Shown: piece by piece, positions 25,070 through 35,330 of the stretch | Position numbering within the stretch: the stretch's first letter is position 1 | Layout of the letters: each line of letters starts with the position of its first letter | Assembly: GCA_028291365.1 (NCBI GenBank) | Contig: JAQGIE010000136.1 | Coordinates: forward strand, 1 to 36,652 | Direction: 5' to 3' | From: Rhodospirillales bacterium | Lineage (GTDB): Bacteria > Pseudomonadota > Alphaproteobacteria > BOG-932 > Roseiterribacteraceae | Length of the DNA: 36,652 nucleotides | Translations under genes and position numbers: made by a program | The notes under the pieces: generated by a model | Database searches by the model: none | Told to the model about the DNA's origin: nothing | Seen by the model: only the letters and a program-made list of their open reading frames with translations

Positions 25070-26220
25070 CACGGTTGCCAACCTTGCTCCAGCATGCGGC
25101 GCGCGATGATCACGCGCATGATCTCGTTGGTGCCTTCGAGAATACGATGGACACGCAGGTCGCGCAGATAGCGCTCGACGCCGTAATCCTTGATGTAGCC
25201 GTAGCCGCCATGGAGCTGCAGCGCCTCGTCGACGACCTGCCAGCAAATGTCGGTGGCAAAACGCTTGCCCATGGCGCAGCGCATCGTCGCTTCGGGATGT
25301 TTGGCGTCGAGCGACGCGGCGCCGCGATGCACCATCAGACGCGCCGCGTCGAGATGGGTCGCCATGTCGGCGAGGCGGAATTGCGTCGCCTGGAAATCGG
25401 CGATGCGCTGGCCGAACTGCCGGCGCTCCTGCACATAGGCCAGTGCCAGGGACAGGGACGCGCGCGCGCCGCCGAGCGAGCAGGCCGCGATGTTGAGCCG
25501 GCCGCCATCGAGACCGCGCATCGCGATCTTGAAGCCGTCGCCTTCTTCGCCGATGCGGTTGGTCACCGGCACGCGGCAATCTTCGAAGCTCAGCGCCGCG
25601 GTCGGCTGGCTGTTCCAGCCCAGCTTCTTTTCGCGCTTGCCGATCGAGAAACCCGGCGTGCCGCGTTCGACCGCGATGCAGGAAATCCCTTTGGGCCCCG
25701 CCCCGCCGGTGCGCGCCATGACGAGGTAGAGATCGGTCTCCGCCCCGCCCGAGGTGAAGGCCTTGGCGCCGTTGAGCACGTACTGATCGCCGTCGCGCGC
25801 GGCGCGCGTGGTGAGGTTGCCCGCGTCCGATCCGGCGCCCGGCTCGGTGAGGCAGTAGCTCGCCAGTGTCTGCATCGTGAACAGGCCCGGCAACCAGCGC
25901 GCGCGCTGCGCGTCATTGCCGAACGTGTCGACCATCCAGGCCGCCATGTTGTGGATCGAGAGATAGGCCGCGGTCGACGGGTCGGCGGCTGCCAGCTCTT
26001 CGAACAGCAGCGCCGCGTCGAGCCGCGTCAGGCCGGAACCGCCATGCGCCGGGTCGCAATAGAGACCGGCAAAGCCGAGCGCGGCGGCTTCGCGCAGCAC
26101 GTCGACCGGAAAATGGCTTTCTTCGTCCCACTGGGCCGCATGCGGCGCCAGCCTGTCAGCGGCGAAGGCGCGCGCCGTATCGACCAGCGCACGCTGGTCG
26201 TCGTCGAGTTCGAACTGCAT
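25069..26220 (-). CDS. Acyl-CoA dehydrogenase, probable isobutyryl-CoA dehydrogenase
   Basis: The 383-aa FAD enzyme has the N-terminal helical domain ending at AAYLSIHNMAAWMV and the FAD-binding signature ASYCLTEPGAGSDAGNL. The ALSFEDCRVPVTNRIGEEG strand and the C-terminal catalytic segment RYLRDLRVHRILEGTNEIMR carry the base Glu. The sequence resembles the ACAD8-like branch, and its tight coupling to 3-hydroxyisobutyryl-CoA hydrolase and 3-hydroxyisobutyrate dehydrogenase points to isobutyryl-CoA oxidation to methacrylyl-CoA. Electrons normally go to ETF, which is not encoded here. Confidence 0.92.
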   Translation of the reverse strand: MQFELDDDQRALVDTARAFAADRLAPHAAQWDEESHFPVDVLREAAALGFAGLYCDPAHGGSGLTRLDAALLFEELAAADPSTAAYLSIHNMAAWMVDTFGNDAQRARWLPGLFTMQTLASYCLTEPGAGSDAGNLTTRAARDGDQYVLNGAKAFTSGGAETDLYLVMARTGGAGPKGISCIAVERGTPGFSIGKREKKLGWNSQPTAALSFEDCRVPVTNRIGEEGDGFKIAMRGLDGGRLNIAACSLGGARASLSLALAYVQERRQFGQRIADFQATQFRLADMATHLDAARLMVHRGAASLDAKHPEATMRCAMGKRFATDICWQVVDEALQLHGGYGYIKDYGVERYLRDLRVHRILEGTNEIMRVIIARRMLEQGWQP

Positions 26221-26252
26221 GGGGCAGCGTTGTAGCGCGGTCGCGCGCCAAT

Positions 26253-26398
26253 TTCACCGCCAAGGCGCCAAGAACGCCAAGAAGCGCCAAGATTGCGCAG
26301 CGCGGGCATGGAACGAGGCAAATCAGGACTGCAGCGCGCGGCGTCGGCGCCGATTCTTACCCTGGCGATCCTGGCGGCCTTGGCGTCTTGGCGGTGAA
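26253..26398. repeat. 146-bp element with 20-bp terminal inverted repeats built of CGCCAAG units
   Basis: The left end TTCACCGCCAAG-G-CGCCAAG (26253-26272) and right end, read inverted, TTCACCGCCAAG-A-CGCCAAG (26379-26398) match at 19 of 20 positions. Inside the left arm CGCCAAG recurs at 7-10 base steps; the right arm holds decayed units (CGCCAG). The core has no gene. It fills nearly all of the 188-bp gap between ferredoxin and acyl-CoA dehydrogenase genes, like a MITE or hairpin repeat. Confidence 0.75.
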
Positions 26399-26408
26399 GG
26401 GTGCCGAC

Positions 26409-28530
<2,122 letters not shown>

Positions 28531-28718
28531 ACGCTTGGATCCTGCGCTAAACCGCTTCGCGGGGCGAACCGGTTCGTTTTGGAACTAGCGCGCCTGCGCG
28601 CGCGGGAGGAGGTCGGGCTGCATAGCAAGGCGGCCCAGCCTGGGACAAGCGCTGCTAGGTGCGTAACCGGCATGGAAGCCGTGCGAATGGGGCGGCAGGC
28701 AGCGTGTCGAGGGGCTTT

Positions 28719-29360
28719 ATGAGGACGGAATTCCGAGCCGTCGCGGTGGCAATTACACTCGCGATTGGGATGATCGGCACGGCGCAGGCGAGCGAGTTGC
28801 AACCGCCGCCCGCATCGGGCCTCAAGGTCGCGACCTTCGCGGGCGGCTGTTTCTGGTGCATGGAGCCGCCCTTCGACAGCACGCCGGGCGTGGTCGCGAC
28901 CATCAGCGGCTATACCGGCGGCACGGTTGCGAATGCCAGCTACGAGCAGGTCTCGTCGGGATCGACCGGTCACGCCGAGGCGGTGCAGATCGTCTATGAC
29001 CCGGCCAAGGTCACCTACCAGCAGCTGCTGTACGTCTACTGGCGCAACGTCGACCCGCTGACCAGGGACCGGCAGTTCTGCGACGGCGGCACGCAATACC
29101 GCACCGCGATCTTCACCAGCGACGCCGAGCAGCGACGCGACGCCGAAGCGTCACGGGCCGACGTGCAGAAGCGGTTCGGCGACAAGCCGGTCGTGACCCA
29201 GATCGCCGACGCGGGTCCGTTCTTCCGCGCCGAGGAATATCACCAGGACTATTACAAAAAGAATCCGACCAGCTACCGCTTCTACCGCTTCAATTGCGGC
29301 CGCGACGCGCGGCTGAAGCAATTGTGGGGCGACGAGGCGGGCGGCGGCGTCGGGCACTGA
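28719..29360 (+). CDS. msrA: Periplasmic peptide methionine-S-sulfoxide reductase MsrA
   Basis: The 213-aa protein starts at ATG 28719 with a signal peptide (AVAITLAIGMIGTAQA), so it acts in the periplasm. MsrA signatures are AGGCFWCMEPPFDSTPGV with catalytic C44 and C47, SGYTGGTVANASYEQVSSGSTGHAEAV, DPLTRDRQFCDGGTQYRTAIF and AEEYHQDY. A late Cys (FNCGRD) can resolve the disulfide. It repairs the S-form of oxidised methionine. It is divergent from the SDR operon (188-bp spacer) and followed by a strong terminator. Confidence 0.95.
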   Translation: MRTEFRAVAVAITLAIGMIGTAQASELQPPPASGLKVATFAGGCFWCMEPPFDSTPGVVATISGYTGGTVANASYEQVSSGSTGHAEAVQIVYDPAKVTYQQLLYVYWRNVDPLTRDRQFCDGGTQYRTAIFTSDAEQRRDAEASRADVQKRFGDKPVVTQIADAGPFFRAEEYHQDYYKKNPTSYRFYRFNCGRDARLKQLWGDEAGGGVGH

Positions 29361-29391
29361 ACGGCGGCGACGAGCGAACCCGAACGAAAAT

Positions 29392-29415
29392 GGGCGCGTT
29401 CTCGCGAACGCGCCC
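29392..29415 (+). terminator. Rho-independent terminator after msrA
   Basis: GGGCGCGTTC-TCGC-GAACGCGCCC is a perfect 10-bp stem followed by TTCTTGTT. It lies 31 bases after the msrA stop and before the convergent mmsA end. Confidence 0.8.
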
Positions 29416-29462
29416 TTCTTGTTCAGACCGCGACGATCAGTGTCGCGCGCTTCCTTTGCGCG

Positions 29463-30965
29463 TCAGTGGCCGCGCGACGCGAAATGGAACTCGGCACCGC
29501 TGCGGATGCCGGTCGGCCAGCGCGCCGTGATCGTCTTGACGCGCGTGTAGAAGCGCACGCTTTCGGCGCCGTACATATTGTGGTCGCCGAACGACGAGCG
29601 CTTCCAGCCGCCGAACGAGTGATACGCCATCGGCACCGGGATCGGCACGTTCACGCCGACCATGCCGACCTGAATGCGGCTGGCATATTCGCGCGCCGCG
29701 TCGCCGTCGCGCGTGAAGATGGCGGTGCCGTTGCCGTATTCGTGCTTGTTGACCCAGTCGACCGCCTGGTCGAACGAGCTGGCGCGCGCGACCGACAGGA
29801 CGGGACCGAAGATCTCTTCCTTGTAGATGCGCATGTCGGTGGTGACGTTGTCGAACAGACAGCCGCCCATATAGAAGCCGTTCTCGTAGCCCTGCGCGGT
29901 GAAGTTGCGGCCGTCGACGACGAGACGCGCGCCTTCCTTGATGCCGGTTTCGACGTAGCCCAGCACCTTGTCGAGATGCGTGCGCGTCACCAGCGGACCG
30001 AACTCGGCTTCGGGATCGAGACCATGACCGACTTTCAGCGAGCGCACGCGCGGCGCCAGGCGCTCGACCAGCGCGTCGGCGGTCTCTTCACCGACCGGCA
30101 CCGCCACCGAAATCGCCATGCAACGCTCGCCGGCCGAGCCGTAGCCTGCCCCGATCAACGCGTCGGCGGCCTGATCGAGATCGGCGTCCGGCAGGATGAT
30201 CATGTGGTTCTTGGCGCCGCCGAAACACTGGGCGCGTTTCCCCGCCGCCGTTGCGGTGGCGTAGACATACTCGGCGATCGCGGTCGAGCCGACGAACGAC
30301 ACCGCCTGGATCACCGGATGTTTCAGCACCGAATCCACCGCGACCTTGTCGCCGTGCACGACGTTGAAGCAGCCGTCGGGCAGGCCCGCTTCCTTGAACA
30401 GCTGCGCCAGCAGCATCGAGCAGCTCGGATCGCGCTCGCTCGGCTTGATCACCACGGTGTTGCCGGTGGCGAGGGCGATCGGCGTCATCCACATCGGAAT
30501 CATCGCCGGGAAGTTGAACGGCGTGATGCAGCCGACGACGCCCAGCGACTGGCGCATCGAATAGCTGTCGATGCCGGTGCCGACCTGTTCGGTGTAATCG
30601 CCCTTCAGCAGATGCGGGATGCCGCACGCGAATTCGACCACTTCGAGTCCGCGGCCGATTTCCCCTTTCGAATCCGGCAGCGTCTTGCCGTGCTCGCTGG
30701 TGAGCAGCCGGGCGAGCTTGTCGGCATTGGCTTCGACCAGCGCCTTGAAATTGAACATGACGCGCGCGCGTTTCAGCGGCGACGTCTGCGACCAGGCCGG
30801 GAAGGCTGCGGCAGCCGCCTGAACTGCGGCATCGACTTCGGCTTCGCTGGCGTAATCGACCCGCGCCTGCACCTCACCGGTGGCGGGGTCGAACACGTCG
30901 CCGAAGCGGCCGGATTTGCCTTGGACTTCCTTGCCGTCGATCCAGTGATGGATGGCGCGCGTCAT
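29463..30965 (-). CDS. mmsA: CoA-acylating methylmalonate-semialdehyde dehydrogenase
   Basis: The 500-aa aldehyde dehydrogenase begins HHWIDGKEVQGKSGRFGDVF. It has the MmsA-specific QSLGVVGCITPFNFPAMIPM, CFGGAKNHMIILPDADLDQA and the catalytic Cys (about residue 282) in AGERCMAISVAV. The C-terminal SFGGWKRSSFGDHNMYGAESVRFYT segment is typical. It converts methylmalonate semialdehyde to propionyl-CoA with NAD and CoA, completing the valine pathway started by the genes at 23060-26220. It converges with msrA and has its own start region. Confidence 0.96.
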   Translation of the reverse strand: MTRAIHHWIDGKEVQGKSGRFGDVFDPATGEVQARVDYASEAEVDAAVQAAAAAFPAWSQTSPLKRARVMFNFKALVEANADKLARLLTSEHGKTLPDSKGEIGRGLEVVEFACGIPHLLKGDYTEQVGTGIDSYSMRQSLGVVGCITPFNFPAMIPMWMTPIALATGNTVVIKPSERDPSCSMLLAQLFKEAGLPDGCFNVVHGDKVAVDSVLKHPVIQAVSFVGSTAIAEYVYATATAAGKRAQCFGGAKNHMIILPDADLDQAADALIGAGYGSAGERCMAISVAVPVGEETADALVERLAPRVRSLKVGHGLDPEAEFGPLVTRTHLDKVLGYVETGIKEGARLVVDGRNFTAQGYENGFYMGGCLFDNVTTDMRIYKEEIFGPVLSVARASSFDQAVDWVNKHEYGNGTAIFTRDGDAAREYASRIQVGMVGVNVPIPVPMAYHSFGGWKRSSFGDHNMYGAESVRFYTRVKTITARWPTGIRSGAEFHFASRGH

Positions 30966-31041
30966 CGCTCTCGTGCCTCAAAGGTTGGCGTAACGGAATG
31001 ACGCGTACGATAGACCCCGGGCTCGCGCTTGTAACCGGCCC

Positions 31042-31479
31042 TCAGCGCAGCTTCAGGCCGAGCGACGGCGACGGGATGAAAATCGGTTGCGGCTGGGCGA
31101 GCTGCATCTGGATTACGGCCAGGTCGCGCTGACCGTGATCGGCCTGGATCTCGTTCGAAAATTGCTGATTCTGGTTCTCGCGCTGGATCTTCTGCGTGGT
31201 TTGCGCAGCTTCCGCGTTCGCGGATTGCTGGGCGGCCTGTTCGTCGGCCAGGTCGCGCTCGTCCTGGCGCCGCTGGGCGTCGCCCGGATGCAGGTGCGAA
31301 TGCGCCTTGCGCAGCGGCGCCTGTTTTTCGGCCAGCGGGGTTCGGCCGAAATCCCCGGGGGGCGCGACCGACACCATGCCGTCACCGGGCGCCCAGGGCG
31401 TCGCATCGACTTGCACCTGCGCCGCAGCAAGCGGGCTCCACGACAACAACATCAACAGGAGGGGAATGGTGGTTCGCAT
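31042..31479 (-). CDS. Small exported Gln/Ala-rich protein, unknown function
   Basis: The 145-aa protein from ATG 31479 (AAGGTGG upstream) has a clear signal peptide (IPLLLMLLSWSPLAAAQ). The mature protein is polar, with a Gln/Ala/Asn-rich helical stretch (about 75-125: DLADEQAAQQSANAEAAQTT, IQRENQNQQFSNEIQADHGQ) probably coiled-coil. It ends IFIPSPSLGLKLR. No family is recognised. It is probably periplasmic, 73 bases downstream of the degenerate SDR gene, same strand. Confidence 0.65.
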   Translation of the reverse strand: MRTTIPLLLMLLSWSPLAAAQVQVDATPWAPGDGMVSVAPPGDFGRTPLAEKQAPLRKAHSHLHPGDAQRRQDERDLADEQAAQQSANAEAAQTTQKIQRENQNQQFSNEIQADHGQRDLAVIQMQLAQPQPIFIPSPSLGLKLR

Positions 31480-31552
31480 AACCAACCACCTTGCGCGCGC
31501 AACGCCGGTTTCAATCCCGCCGGCGGGGTGCGGCGAACCGGCCGGCCGAACC

Positions 31553-32275
31553 TCAGTGACCGACATTGGCGCCGCCATCGACGGTCAGGATGGTGCCATT
31601 GACGTAACTCGCGCCGGGCGAGGTCAGGAAGCGCACCGCCGCCGCGACTTCATCGATATGGGCGAGACGTTTCATCGGGTGGCTTTCGGTCAGGCGTTCG
31701 CGATCCTGGTCGGCGAAAAGCTGGGTCGCCTGGCTTTCGATCAGGCCAGGCGCCACCGCGTTGACCAGAATTCCGTGCGCCGCACCGGCTGCGGCATAGA
31801 CCCGCGTCAGCGCGTGCACGCCCTCTTTCGACGCCGCCCAGGCCGGATGTACTTCGAGCCCGCCGCGCCGTCCCGCCACCGCGCCCAGATTGACGATGCG
31901 TCCGCCGCCCGCGTTGCGCATCACGTCGAACGCTGCGGCACAGCCGTAGAACGTGCCGGTCAGATTGACTGCGATGGTGCGGTGCCAGTTGGCCTCGTCG
32001 GCTTCGGCGATGTCGGTGGGCACGAAGATGCCGGCGCTGTTGATCCAGATCGCCAGGCCGCCGGGCTGGTCGGCGGCGCGCGCCGCCAGCATGAACACCG
32101 CGTCGCGATCGGTGATGTCGATATTGAGCGGCAGCACGCGCTCGCGCTTGGGCACCGCTTCGATATCCGCAGCGACGACGATGAAACCATCTTCGGCGTA
32201 GTCGCTGACCAGTCGCGAGCCGAGGTCACCGGCGGCCCCGGTAATGACGACCGCGCCCTTTTTTGGTCCAGACAT
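31553..32275 (-). CDS. SDR family protein lacking catalytic Ser and Tyr
   Basis: The 240-aa protein has a normal SDR frame: cofactor loop TGAAGDLG (12-19), INSAG (N79), VNLTG (N104), and a C-terminal end typical of SDRs (SPGASYVNGTILTVDGG). At the active site the expected Ser is Ala132 (VNLGAVAG) and the expected Tyr is Trp146 (HPAWAASK), while Lys150 remains. Trp differs from a Tyr codon by two bases, so a simple read error is unlikely. It therefore cannot use the standard SDR mechanism. It may bind nucleotide as a regulator or have another chemistry. The downstream exported protein may be cotranscribed. Confidence 0.82.
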   Translation of the reverse strand: MSGPKKGAVVITGAAGDLGSRLVSDYAEDGFIVVAADIEAVPKRERVLPLNIDITDRDAVFMLAARAADQPGGLAIWINSAGIFVPTDIAEADEANWHRTIAVNLTGTFYGCAAAFDVMRNAGGGRIVNLGAVAGRRGGLEVHPAWAASKEGVHALTRVYAAAGAAHGILVNAVAPGLIESQATQLFADQDRERLTESHPMKRLAHIDEVAAAVRFLTSPGASYVNGTILTVDGGANVGH

Positions 32276-32336
32276 GTGATCCAGCTACCACGTCCAGCGA
32301 TCAAACCCAGGGGCGAGGATTGCGACAGAATACTCT

Positions 32337-32418
32337 AAAGCACGACCCGAACCGATTGGATCGGATCGTGCTTTCTACCTGTTTGATTTGGCGCGTTTTC
32401 CCGCCGCGAAACGCGCTA
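32337..32418 (-). repeat. Double-hairpin repeat, copy 2 (fused to the stop codon of the gene at 32416-32721)
   Basis: Read on the minus strand it starts TAGCGCGTTTCG (identical to copy 1), with TAG as the stop codon of the upstream gene. Hairpin A occupies 32391-32418. After 16 bases comes the imperfect palindrome B (32337-32374), arms matching at 16 of 19 with core ATTGGATCGGATC shared with copy 1. Confidence 0.8.
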
Positions 32419-32721
32419 GCGCCCGACATATTGGGCGAAGGTCCAGCCCAGCTCGGTCCGCTGGTCCGGCCACAGGACCCGGACCTTGGCCGCGCCAAGC
32501 TTGCGATCCAACGCGACTTCGATGATGCGCGCGCCTGCCTCGATGCGGCGGCAGCCCTTGATCGCGCCCAACCAGACCGTGTCACGGCGCGCGGTCGCCT
32601 GGGCCGCCTCGGCCAATTGCGGCTTGCCCCGGCACAGCACCATCCCCGCCGTCGACGTGAAATCGGCAGCCACGGCCGTCTTGGCCGCAACCAACAGAAG
32701 GACGATTGCCAGATACCGCAT
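32416..32721 (-). CDS. Small exported protein, unknown function
   Basis: The 101-aa protein has a signal peptide (YLAIVLLLVAAKTAVAA). The mature 80-odd residues contain two Cys (MVLCRG and IKGCRR), which could form a disulfide in the periplasm, and a basic Ala-rich middle. It ends WTFAQYVGR with TAG supplied by a repeat element. No family is recognised. It is divergent from the DUF2076 gene. Confidence 0.65.
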   Translation of the reverse strand: MRYLAIVLLLVAAKTAVAADFTSTAGMVLCRGKPQLAEAAQATARRDTVWLGAIKGCRRIEAGARIIEVALDRKLGAAKVRVLWPDQRTELGWTFAQYVGR

Positions 32722-32831
32722 TCATCTGAGAAATACTACAGCTGGAATGATCTCGCCAGGGCGCGTTGCGCCGGGCTGGGGCTCGCCCTACCTAGAGTCG
32801 CGACCGCTTTCTCTTTCCATCGGAGCAATCC

Positions 32832-33542
32832 ATGACCCCGCAGGAACGCGACCTGCTGACTCAGCTGATCGATCGTCTGCGCGCGGCACCGCCGCAGCAG
32901 AAGGACCCCGAAGCCGAGCAGCTTATCCGCGACGCCGTGCGACTCGTGCCTGACGCGCCCTACCTGTTGGCGCAGACGGTGCTGATGCAGGACTTCGCGC
33001 TGAACCAGGCGCAGCAGCGCATCCAGGATCTCGAACGCCGCGTCGCCCAGCCCGCCGCGCAAGGCGGCGGCAGCTTCCTCGGCGGTCTCTTCGGCGGCGG
33101 CGCTTCACGTCCGCAGCCGCCCGCGGCGGCGGGCCCGTGGGGCGGAGCGCCGCAGGGCCCGGGCCAGCAGCAGGCGCAGCCGCAGGGGCAGCCGCAGCCG
33201 CAATACGCGGCACCGCCGGCCCAGGCTTTCGCCCCGCAGGGCCAGCAGCCTTCGTTCCTGCGTTCGGCCGCGACCACCGCGGTCGGCATCGCCGGCGGCG
33301 CGCTGCTGTTCCAAGGCCTCTCGTCGATGTTCGGCGGCCATCAGGGCTTTGCGCAGGCGGCAACGCCGGGTCTCGGCGAGACCGTCGTCAACAACTACTA
33401 CGGCGACAGCGCCGGCGGTGCCGACACCAGTACCGATCGTTTCGCCGACGACCCGTCGAGCGGTTCGGATTCGAGCTCGAACTGGGACACCGCTTCGAGT
33501 GACGATTCGTTCGACAGCGGCGGTGGCGACGACTGGGCCTGA
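32832..33542 (+). CDS. DUF2076 family protein
   Basis: The 236-aa protein has an N-terminal helical domain (1-75: TPQERDLLTQLIDRLRAAPP, EAEQLIRDAV, LAQTVLMQDFALNQAQQRI) that is the DUF2076 signature. A Gly-rich turn (GGGSFLGGLFGGG), a Pro/Gln-rich low-complexity region and a hydrophobic segment (TTAVGIAGGALLFQGLSSMF, about 155-175) follow. The acidic Ser/Asp-rich tail ends GGGDDWA. Function of the family is not established; envelope association is assumed from the hydrophobic segment. It is followed by a strong terminator. Confidence 0.88.
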   Translation: MTPQERDLLTQLIDRLRAAPPQQKDPEAEQLIRDAVRLVPDAPYLLAQTVLMQDFALNQAQQRIQDLERRVAQPAAQGGGSFLGGLFGGGASRPQPPAAAGPWGGAPQGPGQQQAQPQGQPQPQYAAPPAQAFAPQGQQPSFLRSAATTAVGIAGGALLFQGLSSMFGGHQGFAQAATPGLGETVVNNYYGDSAGGADTSTDRFADDPSSGSDSSSNWDTASSDDSFDSGGGDDWA

Positions 33543-33555
33543 CGCCGAGTTCGAC

Positions 33556-33583
33556 AACGCCCGGTGCACATGCGCCGGGCGTT
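33556..33583 (+). terminator. Rho-independent terminator after the DUF2076 gene
   Basis: AACGCCCGG-N10-CCGGGCGTT forms a 9-bp stem followed by TTCGTTT, 13 bases after the stop codon. Confidence 0.8.
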
Positions 33584-33594
33584 TTCGTTTCGGC

Positions 33595-34281
33595 CTAATG
33601 CAGCAGCCCGGCGACGATGTTGATCGACAGCGCGACGATGCCGGTATTGTAGAAAAACGAGATCACTGAATGCAGCAGCACCAGCCTGCGCATGCCGCGC
33701 CCGCGCACCGTGACGTCGCTGGTCTGGAACGTCATGCCGACGGTGAAGGCGAAATAAAGAAAATCGGTGAAGTCGGGCGGAAGCTCGCCGGGAAATTGCA
33801 GCGGTGCCGTTTCGGCCTTTTGCGCCGCGCTTTTCCTTGAGACGTTGTCGTGTTCGTACCAGTCGTGCGCATAGTGAAGCGCGAACAGAGTCTGCATCAG
33901 CGCCCAGCTCAACACGATCGTGCCGGCCGTCTCGACGGCGTACTGCAGCAACGTCCAGCCATGCAGCGTCTCGGCGGGCCGGATCGCGAAACCGATCGCG
34001 AACGAACTTGCCAAGCTGGCGATCAGCAACAGCCCCAGAATGACGAAACGGCCTTCATCCTCGCGTTGCGCACGCTGACGAAGCAGGTCCGGTCCGCACG
34101 TTGCCAGTGACGAGATCAGCGCCAGCGACACGAAGGCGAACACGTCCCAGCCGAGCAGCGCGCGGCTGGCCCAGCCGAGCGTTTCGGGCAGCATAAGCCC
34201 GACGACCAGGCCGACCACCGCTGCGATGAAGGTGCGTGCATGCGCGACAATGGTGTGGCGCAGGATGGATACGACTCGCAT
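33595..34281 (-). CDS. DUF1345 family membrane protein
   Basis: The 228-aa protein starts at ATG 34281 with about five membrane helices (HARTFIAAVVGLVVGLMLP, FAFVSLALISSLAT, VILGLLLIASLASSFAIGF, ETAGTIVLSWALMQTLFALH, LLHSVISFFYNTGIVALSI). The family marks HYAHDWYEH, LPPDFTDFLYFAFTVGMTFQTSDVTV and LLHSVISFFYNTGIVAL identify DUF1345. Function unknown. It is divergent from the GNAT gene with 65 bp between starts. Confidence 0.88.
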   Translation of the reverse strand: MRVVSILRHTIVAHARTFIAAVVGLVVGLMLPETLGWASRALLGWDVFAFVSLALISSLATCGPDLLRQRAQREDEGRFVILGLLLIASLASSFAIGFAIRPAETLHGWTLLQYAVETAGTIVLSWALMQTLFALHYAHDWYEHDNVSRKSAAQKAETAPLQFPGELPPDFTDFLYFAFTVGMTFQTSDVTVRGRGMRRLVLLHSVISFFYNTGIVALSINIVAGLLH

Positions 34282-34346
34282 ATCCTGCACGGTGACAGGA
34301 TCCGCGCTCGACGCACAGGTCAGCCCGGCGCAACATCGATCCCATC

Positions 34347-34910
34347 GTGCCCGACCCAGCCGACCTGCCCGACCACGAAGTCGCGCTGCCCGACGGGACG
34401 CATGTTCGCATCCGGCCGGTCGGCCCGGACGACGCGCCGCGCTTCTACGCCAATTTCCTGCACGCGACCGAAGAGGATTTGCGCAACCGTTTCTTCGAGG
34501 CGCTGCCGTCGCTGCCCGACGAACTCGTGTCGCGCCTGGCGCGCTATGATCGGACGCGCGAGATCGCGCTGGTGGCGGTGCCGCTGCCGGGCGCGGATGG
34601 GCCGCTCGACGCTTATGGCGTCGCGCGCCTGTCGCGCGATCCGGCCCCGGGCAGCAGCGCCGAGCTGGCACTGATCGTGCGCCATGACTGGCAGCGGCGC
34701 GGGGTCGGTCGCGCGCTGACTCGGGCGCTGCTCGAGGCCGCGCAGCGCTACGGCGTGCTCGATATCTGGGCGCTGGTGCTGCGCGAAAATCGTCCAATGC
34801 TGCGGCTGCTCGCGGGTTTCGGGTTCACCGTTGCGGTCGAACCGGGGGACCCGATGCTGGTCCGCGCGCGCTGGACGTCGCCACTGGCCAGGGCCGTACC
34901 CGTGGGGTAG
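34347..34910 (+). CDS. GNAT family N-acetyltransferase
   Basis: The 187-aa protein starts at GTG 34347. The N-terminal [23 protein letters not shown] and [10 protein letters not shown] resemble the GNAT module of Pat-type protein lysine acetyltransferases. The acetyl-CoA pyrophosphate loop is [17 protein letters not shown] after [10 protein letters not shown], and [17 protein letters not shown] closes the fold. Target unknown; as a stand-alone domain it could acetylate a protein or small molecule. tRNA-Arg(CCG) follows 23 bases later. Confidence 0.88.
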   Translation: MPDPADLPDHEVALPDGTHVRIRPVGPDDAPRFYANFLHATEEDLRNRFFEALPSLPDELVSRLARYDRTREIALVAVPLPGADGPLDAYGVARLSRDPAPGSSAELALIVRHDWQRRGVGRALTRALLEAAQRYGVLDIWALVLRENRPMLRLLAGFGFTVAVEPGDPMLVRARWTSPLARAVPVG

Positions 34911-34933
34911 GGTCCGCGCCCGCAAGTGACCGG

Positions 34934-35010
34934 GCACCCGTAGCTCAGATGGATAGAGCGCTGCCCTCCGAAGGCAGAGGTCACAGGTTCGAATCCTGTC
35001 GGGTGCGCCA
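34934..35010 (+). tRNA. tRNA-Arg (anticodon CCG), CCA encoded
   Basis: The 77-nt cloverleaf has acceptor GCACCCG/CGGGTGC, D arm GCTC/GAGC, anticodon stem CTGCC/GGCAG with loop CTCCGAA, T arm ACAGG-TTCGAAT-CCTGT, discriminator G and encoded CCA. It decodes CGG. No separate promoter is obvious; it may be cotranscribed with the GNAT gene. Confidence 0.97.
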
Positions 35011-35330
35011 CTCCCGCGCGCTTCACTTTCATCGCCGACATCATTCCGCCGGACGCGCGTTTCGCGGCCGCGCGGCACGTCATTCCGCGACGCCACGAAC
35101 TGTCCGCCTTCGCGCCTGCACAAATGTGCTGCAGCGCAAAGCCAGCGGCGCGAATCGACGCATCATTGCGTTGTCCACCGGTATCATGTGCAATGGCGGC
35201 GTCGAGATCCCCTTTTATAGTTGCCGCGCCGCGTCTCGGTTTCGTAAGCGGATGCTCGTTCGCCAAAGAATCGGCCTGCAAGAATCGCGGGTCCAAGAAC
35301 CAGCGGGGCACCAGCGCCGTTCGGGGGGAC
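35011..35330. other. Spacer between tRNA-Arg(CCG) and pckG; no gene recognised
   Basis: This 320-bp stretch must hold the PEPCK promoter and leader. A TATAGT at 35216 could be a -10 box but lacks a good -35. I see no ORF with family resemblance and no clear structured RNA. Confidence 0.4.

Noticed and set aside
22847-25171. 774-codon open frame on the + strand
   Set aside because: It lies opposite mmsB and the CoA hydrolase, is Arg/His/Gln-rich with no family resemblance, and is an antisense shadow of high third-position GC.
29466-31001. 511-codon open frame on the + strand
   Set aside because: It mirrors mmsA exactly and has shadow composition.
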